From positions 7,094,213 to 7,158,212 of the forward strand of contig NC_069124.1 of assembly GCF_026914265.1 (NCBI RefSeq): a stretch of DNA of 64,000 nt. The letters are read 5' to 3'. The stretch comes from Mya arenaria (Eukaryota > Mollusca > Bivalvia > Myida > Myidae). Shown one piece after another: positions 48,401-57,400 of the stretch; position 1 is the stretch's first letter, and each line of letters begins with the position of its first letter. A program made the translations under genes and the position numbers. Under the pieces are notes generated by a model, which did no database searches, was not told where the DNA came from, and saw only the letters and a list, made by a program, of their open reading frames with translations.

Positions 48401-51400
48401 TCTGCTAATTTTAGACTCATCCACAACGAAAGCATCTGATGGAAAGGAAGAATATCTATTGGAAAGGAAGAATGCCAAATTTGAAAACCTTTGAAAACAT
48501 TGTGGGAAATAGAGCATTTGCTCATTACCAAGCATCTATGCTCCATTACCTCTGTGAAATGATATTCTTGTGTTTAATTACTGTTCAAGAACTATGCAAA
48601 ACTGTACTAGAACAGTAACTGATCACTTTTAAGAACAGTTGTACTTGAACAGTTCAAGAATACTTTTTAAGAACAGTTCTTGAATTTTTTAAAGACTATT
48701 GTTGTTCTAATACTGTTCTATATTAAAGTCTAGTACAATATAAGAACAGTTCATGAATAGTGTTTGCACTTAAAATGTTCTTGAACTGTTCATAAAGACA
48801 AGTTGGCACATTTAAAGAATAGTTTATGAACTTTTATGTTCTTAATATGTTCTTGAAATGTTCTTTTTAAACAATTTGGCACATCATAGGAACAGCTTAT
48901 GAACATGGCAAGTTCTTAAAATGTTCTGCATATGTCTTTGAAAGGAAACTTGTACAAAAACAAGTAGTTGCATCAGCAACAGGCAGGAAGTTGAGGTAGC
49001 TGTGGTTACAACTGGCTGGTGCATTTAGTGTAACACATTTGGCCCAGTTATAACCCAAAGACTATAAATAAAAAAATAACAAACGTAAAGAAAATTCCAT
49101 ATCAAAATAACATGAACATTAAAATTAAATTTATTTTAATTAAAGCACCACATATATCATATGTATCATGTAAGGTGCCATGGATTGCTGGTCACAAAAA
49201 AAATATATAAAAAATATAAATTACTGTATCCAGGCAATTTGCCTGGATACAGTAATTTATATTTTTTATATATTTTTTTTTTAATAGATTTTTTTATTTA
49301 TTTTTTGTCAAGATTTTGTCAAGTTATTAGTAACTTTTTTTCATGAAAAATGTGGAATATTTTTTAAAATGACATATATTCACTATCTTGTCAAAAAAAA
49401 AATTAAAAATAAAAAAATATAAAAAAATATTTTATTTTATATAAAATTACTGTATCCAGGCAATGTGACGAGCACCTGTGGTCAACACTGGTTAATTAGT
49501 TGTTAAACCGGTTAAATATAATATTTGCAAAATACTATAGCCATATTCTAACGTAGCTATATAACTATATTCTAACGGTTACGCATTTAAGACGAAACGC
49601 TCTTCACTGGCGGAGATAGTTTGAACGCCCGCCATTTTTGTCGAAATAATGCGCCAAATAAACTGATGTCTTGTTTTGTTTATTTAAGGTAAGTTCAAGC
49701 GATGTAAGGAGTATAATTCAGTAACGTTTATAACGATCTTTTACGCTAATATTATTGTTTAAAATAACATAGCAACATTTTGAAGTAATGAGCAAATATG
49801 TTTTGTTGTAATACATTTTCGCGACAAACATACGAAATACGTTTGTGTAGAAACACAGTTAAATGCTTGTTTTTGACTAGCGTTCAGCTAATACTTAATT
49901 TATATATATATATTAAAGCAGCTTTTAAATTTGTTTCTTAACGTTGGTAAGCTATTTTTGTCGAGAAAAAGGATCAATTGTAATGGGCCGGCAGCGATGC
50001 AAAAGTGGGTGGGGAAGGTCAAAAACTAAAACCTTTAAAAAAGTTTTTATTGTTTTGAGGAACGATCTTTTAGGGGAGTGAAACATATATTTTTGGCGAC
50101 ATGTTAGTAGGGAGTTAACAAATTTAACAATAGAATATTAATATTTTAATCAATACAATTCCATTTCACTGATTTTGATCTTTGTTAAGTTTGTTGTCAA
50201 TCCTATTTATGTGACCATGGTCTACCATGGTATGTGACCATGGTCTACCATGGTATGTGACCATGGTCTACCATGGTAGTTCATGGTCTACCATGGTAGG
50301 TCATGGTCATATACCATGGTAGTTCATGATATATCATGATATATCATGTAACGTCAAATGGCCGCCCCACGGTTTATGACCATGGTCTACCATGGTGTGC
50401 TACCATGGTCTACCATGGTGTGCTACCATGGTCTACCATGGTATCAAACCATGGTAGACCATGGTCTACCATGGTATAATACCATGGACTACCATGGTGT
50501 GATACCGTGGGGCGGCCATTTGACGTAACATGGTAGTCCATGGTAGTCCATGGTCATATGACCATGAACTACCATGGTAGTCCATGGTTATTGGCCATCA
50601 TTTTCGCAGGGGTATTGCTCACCCACTTACAAACTCTAACCCCACAATACTATTGCTCACCCACTTACAAACTCTTACTCCACCATACTATTGCTCACCC
50701 ACTTACAAACTCTTACTCCACCATACTACTGCTCACCCATTACAAACTCTTATCCCACCATACTTTTACCCACCCACTTACAAACTCATACACCACCAAA
50801 CTATTGCTCACCCACTTACAAACTCTTACTCCACCATACTATTGCTCACCCTCTTACAAACTCTTACTCCACCATACTATTGCTCACCAACTTACAAACT
50901 CTTACACCACCATACTATTACTCACCCACTTACTAACTCTTACACCACCATACTATTGTTCACCCACTTACAAATTCTTACACTGTAACCATACTATTGC
51001 TCACCCACTTACAAACTCTTACACCACCATACTTTTGCTCCCACACTTACAAACTCTTAAACCACCATACTATTGCTCACCCACTAACAAACTCTTACTC
51101 CACCATACTATTGCTCCCCCACTTACAAACTCTTACACCACCATACTATTGCTCACCCACTTACAAACTCTTACTCCACCATACTATTGCTCCCCCACTT
51201 ACAAACTCTTACCCAAACAACTAACATAACTTACTCAACCAACTAACAAACTATTTAAATAGATATAATGTTGGGGTAAATTAGGAGACACTATACTACC
51301 CTATGTATGTTATACCATGTTTATATAGAGCACAACAACTATGACCTATTATATTTATCATTCCATCACAAATATCATTATTCCTAAATATATACAACCA

Positions 51401-54400
51401 GGACTACAAGCAGACACATATGGGGGTAACAACAATGATTCTCAACAATTCTGTGTACAATAACTACATAATATGATATCAATACAAACAATAGCAAGGA
51501 TTTGAACTCATTCATCATTTCCCACATTCATAAATACAATATCCTTAAGTTATTACATATATTAAGTGCCATATATAAGCATTGGCTAGGGAGAGTATTA
51601 TAGCTGACTATATTAAGCTATACACTGGTAAAAGCTGCACAACTAGATAAAACAGTATAAGCATGCATGTATTAATTAGCAAATGACCATATCTAATTCT
51701 CCATATATATGAACTTGTCAGTTTGTATCATCTCTAAGCATGTATGAATGAAAATGAGATATGGCCATTTAAAACATTCTATAATGTGCAAGCAACACTT
51801 GCTTTCAAGAGGGACACCATAATATAAACATGCAGGCCACCTTGCTCCTATGCAACATTCGGTAACCAAGCAGCATCTGTTTCCATGGCAGCCTGAGACT
51901 TAAGGTTACAAAGAATGCTCAACTTGGGTTCAACTCACTTAGTATTTGCAAAAAGGAAGAAAGCAACAACAATTTGAGCAGTGATTCATTCTTGATGTGG
52001 TTTTTATACTCAGTGAAGATTAGAATTTACATTCACCAGCATTAAAGAAAAGAAACTGTTTGTCATTATTTTTTTATTTTGACTCAAATGGTTTGTTTAT
52101 ACACTTTTCAATTCATTTTTCTTCTAATTATATATATATAATATACTCCCAAATCCTTAGAACATAATAATTATATATGTCAAATTAGACAGCAAGAATT
52201 AAAGGGGCTGTACTCCGAATGTCGAAAACTGACAAAAACTTGGTATTGATGTGTACAATGCATTGAAATTTACTAACTGAAGTATCACATAGTTAACAAT
52301 TAATCTATTTTTCCCAGATTTTTTGTATTTTTCCATTAAAAAAGATTACTAGGTATGTCTACCTAGTAGAATTCATTCCTAATACGTGATTGACTAGTTG
52401 ATGTTATCACGTGATATAACCAAGTTAGGTATATAGCTTATACATTCCATCGGTTTAGGATAAGCCTTCGTAGCACAGTGGATACGACACTTGACTGCAA
52501 TTTTGGTGACAATGGTTCGAACGCGGTCTCCGACACAATTTTTTTTTTTTACATTTTGGTATTTTTTTTACAATTATGATATCAGAGTAAAAAAAAAATT
52601 AAATAATTGTCTTGAGATTCGTTACAGAAAAAACTTTTTTTGGTGCCTATCTGGTGTACAGTCCCTTTAAAGCTTTTTAAATGACTTGAAAGTAAAAGAA
52701 GATGAATCTCAGGTTGCTAGGTAACAGTGTGACCTTGGTTACTAGGCAACCAACAGGCTGGCTGGCAAGCTGCCATTAAAAGGGACCTACAGCAAGTAGA
52801 GATTGGAGTTGTGTTTTTTCTCTTGGTACAAACTTTCGTTCACTAGGTGGCAGGGTGAAGAATGATTCCAGCTGAAATAAAACCGGCAAAATCAAAACGA
52901 TCAGTGACATAAAATAAAGGGAAAAAGAATGAATGACTGAAACTTGGTGAGAGCCTGTCATGTCAATTCATGCCAATCTTTAAGTCTGTAGGTAAAAAGT
53001 GACATATAAAATGACAGATAAATGTGTTAAACTGGTATGACAGACCGATAGCTATAATATTAAATAAATAATCCTAAAAGTTTACAAAGAGTTAGAGTTA
53101 ATTTAAGTGACTACAAAGTTAGATTCAAAGCTTACAAGTTTTTAAGATTTCACACCAAAAACACATCAAAAACAAACATTTTAAAACAACCTTGCTGTCC
53201 TTACAATCAACTCTAGGGACCCCAAATGCAATCCCATGAAAGGTATCCATAAACTCTTCCTTTAAACCAAGTTTGGTCAAGATGTGTGGACCCTGACTAA
53301 AGTTATTCAGTTTTAACCATTTTTCTATTTTTAGTAACAGTAACCTTGACCTTGACCCTAGGGACCCCAAATGCAGTCCCATGAAAGGTATCCAAAAACT
53401 CTTCCTGAAGACTATGTTTGGTCAAGATATATCAACCTTAACTAAAGTTATTCAGTTTCAACCATTTTTCTATTTTAGTAATAGTGACCTTGACTCTTGG
53501 GACCCCAAATGTAATCCAATGAAAGTCATCCATAAACTCTTCCTATAGACCAAGTTTGGTCAAGATATGTCAACCCTTACTGAAATTATTCAGTTTCATA
53601 TGTGAAAACTATGTGAAAACCTGGTTAAAAATTTCTGTATGTTTACTATCCTTTTTTTACAGCTAAGATCCAAACATTTAAGAAATCTTAAACAGGAAAC
53701 TTTCGCACCAGTTATTATTTATTTCCAACCAAAATGAAAGTCTATCACGAAACTCCATCCACTTTTATAAAAAAACACTTACATCAAATACACAGACAAT
53801 AGTTCGAAAATACAATTTTTTGCTAATTGAAGGTCCATAACTCTCTTCTTAATATGTGCAGATGCAAACGAAAACCCAGGTGCACAACTTATTCATCCCA
53901 TAAACATTACTCTAGGGTTTCACGTTGAGTTTTGAAAGACACAAGTTTGAAAATGCCAATTTTTGGTAATTGAAGGGCCATAACTCTGATAACTATATGT
54001 TGTTGCAAACGAAACCCCAGGCACTCAACTTTATCATCTCAGCAATATTCCGCTAAGACTCTGAGGTCGAATAGTTTTTGGAGTTTTGAATGACACAAGT
54101 TTGCATATGCACCAAAAAATGGACAGACAACGGTAAACCTGTATGGCTCCCCAAAAAGTTGAAGCATAGAAAGAGCTAATCCGTATTCACACTCAGGTCC
54201 GGCCTAGTTTTTAAACCCTACATGTCCCATATTTACAATGGTCCTAAATATTATGCTGAAAAATATTTTGACAGAGTACAAAATGTAGCCTTATTATTTC
54301 ACATCAAAAGTGAGCTAATTTTAACCCATGATGACCGATATTCACACTGGTCTCATGTAGTATTGTCAGACATTTTCTGAACAAGATTCATGAAGATTGG

Positions 54401-57400
54401 ATATATAAACGCTATTGAATTCATTACAAAATTAAAATTTCTGTACCTGACCTATTTTTTTATACGAAGTGACCCATATTCTCAATTATTCTCAATACCA
54501 TGCAAAGAAATATTCTGACAGAGCTTCTTGACGATTGGATGAACACTTTTTGTGAAAGGAATAAGAAATATAACACATGAATTTTGTCTTAATATTTGCA
54601 CTAAAAAGTGACTAGAGAATGATCCATATTCAAACTGGTCTAATTAAAACATCATGCAAACAAGTCTTCTGACCAAGTTTCATGAAAATTGTTAACACCC
54701 GAACGAAATGCCACCCACTTCTTCGCTCGCATGCTGCCCAGTTTTCCCTAATCAATTGATTCTATGAAAAATCCAGCTTAAAATGCATTAGGAAAGGCTC
54801 ATCTGATTGCATAGGTATTCTTTTCAAAATGTCAACAGAAAAGTCCTAAAATTCTTGAAAAAGAAACTCAAATGGTTATGTAAGAACATAATGAAGTTGG
54901 AAACATTACAATCATGAACTTATTTCACATGCAATTACTTTGGGCGAATAATGAAGACAGTCAAAAAGCGGCTAGGTGTCAGACTGCAGTTGTGTTAGTG
55001 CTGAATTAAATGCTCATTCTGATTGCATGATTACACAATACATAATTTCTGTAGTACACTATATATCTGACTAGGATTAATAAACGAAAGTTCAACAAGC
55101 TCTTGTCAGCTTTCTTGCACAGACATCAATGAAATCAAATATGTTTCTACATTACATCCATTCCTGCACTAGGTGTACTTTTAAGGTACAGAGTACAGCT
55201 TCTATCTTGCACAAGATGCACAGACAACAGTACACTACTGAACATTCAGGTCTGTGCTTTCTTTGCTTTACATCCAGGGACCACAGTCTCAATAGGCACC
55301 ACACAATTTTTGTCAGCGTGAAAGCCATCTGCATCACTACAAAATCATGTCACTAGGTCCACATAATGCATGAATTATCAAAATCTAGTGATCATTCATT
55401 GGTTGAACAGATCTGCTGTACACTTCAATTGGTCTTGAGAAATCTGTGCTTATGTAGACTATTTAAGTAATATATGCTTGTGATGGCATGATGATTGAAA
55501 TCTATCGTATAATCGTTGATTGGTGCCAAACATTTGTGATAATCTATGATCATTAATAGTCAATTTTCATTGACATTATCAATATACTTGAAAACCATAA
55601 ATATCATTTTACGTGTTATATCATCAAATATGCAAATATTTAATAAAAAAAAAGGTTTTCTAATTTGTAACTCAAGACTTTGGGGCAATTTTGAAATAAA
55701 GAGACCATAGGAAGACCGCAATAAACATGAATGTTTTAATACTAACATTTAGTATAGAAATGCACAATCAGTTATTTCAGATCTGATGTATACTTATATT
55801 AATTTCCATTTCAATTTGATTATTGAAATTTGTCCGATTATTCAACACTTGAATGTATGTTGGCTATTTTACATTCAGTTAATGTAGACATGTTGAATGC
55901 TTTTGTTTTTGAGAACCCTAAACACAAATAAGAACCATTACTGCATTCAACAACTTGTTAAAATCTGTTCAATGACCAGTCATGTATAGTCATAAATATC
56001 AAATACCGATTACGCTCATCAAACTTGCGTTAAGTGTTAAGGTAAGCAATTTTCACGTCTCAAAATCCCAAAAAGACCCCCTCCTGCATGTCTTTTTATG
56101 GCATGTACGTCTAATAGGAACTTTACGGTAGCCTTACTAATGTTACAATTTTCAGAGACAGTCATGTTAAAATTCTGGCTTGTTAATTTTGATGAGTGCA
56201 GCACGGAAGTTTGTTTTAGAATATCCTGTGAATACAATTTAACTTACTTGTGTCTGCCAGCACGTAACTTATCCAAACAGCTCATATACAGCTTCTTGGT
56301 AATTAGAACTTAACTTTTTTTTAGCTGTGGCTTTATGACAATAATGATCATGTCAGAATGTTGACAAGACGGATGGAAGGCTGCCAACACTTGTCCTTTT
56401 TCTCAGTTCTGATCGAGAAACTTGACAAATATTTAGGCAACAGTTATAGGACCTATAACACATCTTCAGTTTCAATTTAATATCTTCAAAAGATTTCTAG
56501 TTATGGCTAGGATCTAAAGTGGAAACCATGAATTCATAGACAGCTGTTCAACCATAGCTACTGTTAACATCATTCCCTCATACAAGAGTCGCCATTCCAC
56601 TCACCAGTACTGTGATCATCTATGAAGGGGGAAGGGGAAATGGCAGAATTACCATGGAAATACACGGTTATCAAATGAACACGGAACAGTGAGCATGAGA
56701 CTGGGTAGACAACACTGCGTCACAAACATTCCAAATAGCAAAACATACAACAAAAAATAGTATTGCCTCTACTGGCATCAATTGATAAGCGCATACAAAT
56801 GGACTTTTCAAAACAGTTTAAAATAATGTTCAGAAATAACTTCAGTTAATACAATTATTTTCCTTGATAGTGATGACAGCTTTAAGCTGATATAAATCAG
56901 GCTCAAATATGATTTTGGTAGAAACCAGTACTGGTGACGGTGTTATAGAGGCAGTGAGCCCAAACCCCTGACCTCTTGGGTGAGAGGCTAATACCTCTAC
57001 ACCACTCTCATCTTTGTGTCGAACAATCAATTGAACATTTTCCACGTGATCTTTCATGCATAAGACTGAAACAAAACAAAACAAAACAGCCATACTCTGA
57101 CACACAACAGTGCAAATCTACATATACTTAATTGAGAACAAAACATGACGTAAACTGCCAGATTGTACCAAACCCATATTTGGATAAACTTGGTACGTCA
57201 TAGCAATAACCCTACAAAGAACTAGTGTATTTGATAAAATCACAAGACAACAGCATTAATTCTGCAAAAAAAAGCAAAAATTGATGTTGTTGTAAAACAA
57301 TATCATAGGTTTTAATAAGTTACAGCCAGAAATAATATAAAGTATAAAGGAGAGAAGATATTTAAATTACTCTTGAAGTAGTACTTCATAAACAAACTAT

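Noticed and set aside
50540..51229. 229-codon plus-strand open frame as a gene
   Set aside because: It is the 38-bp minisatellite read in a stop-poor frame, with other frames of the same array also open.
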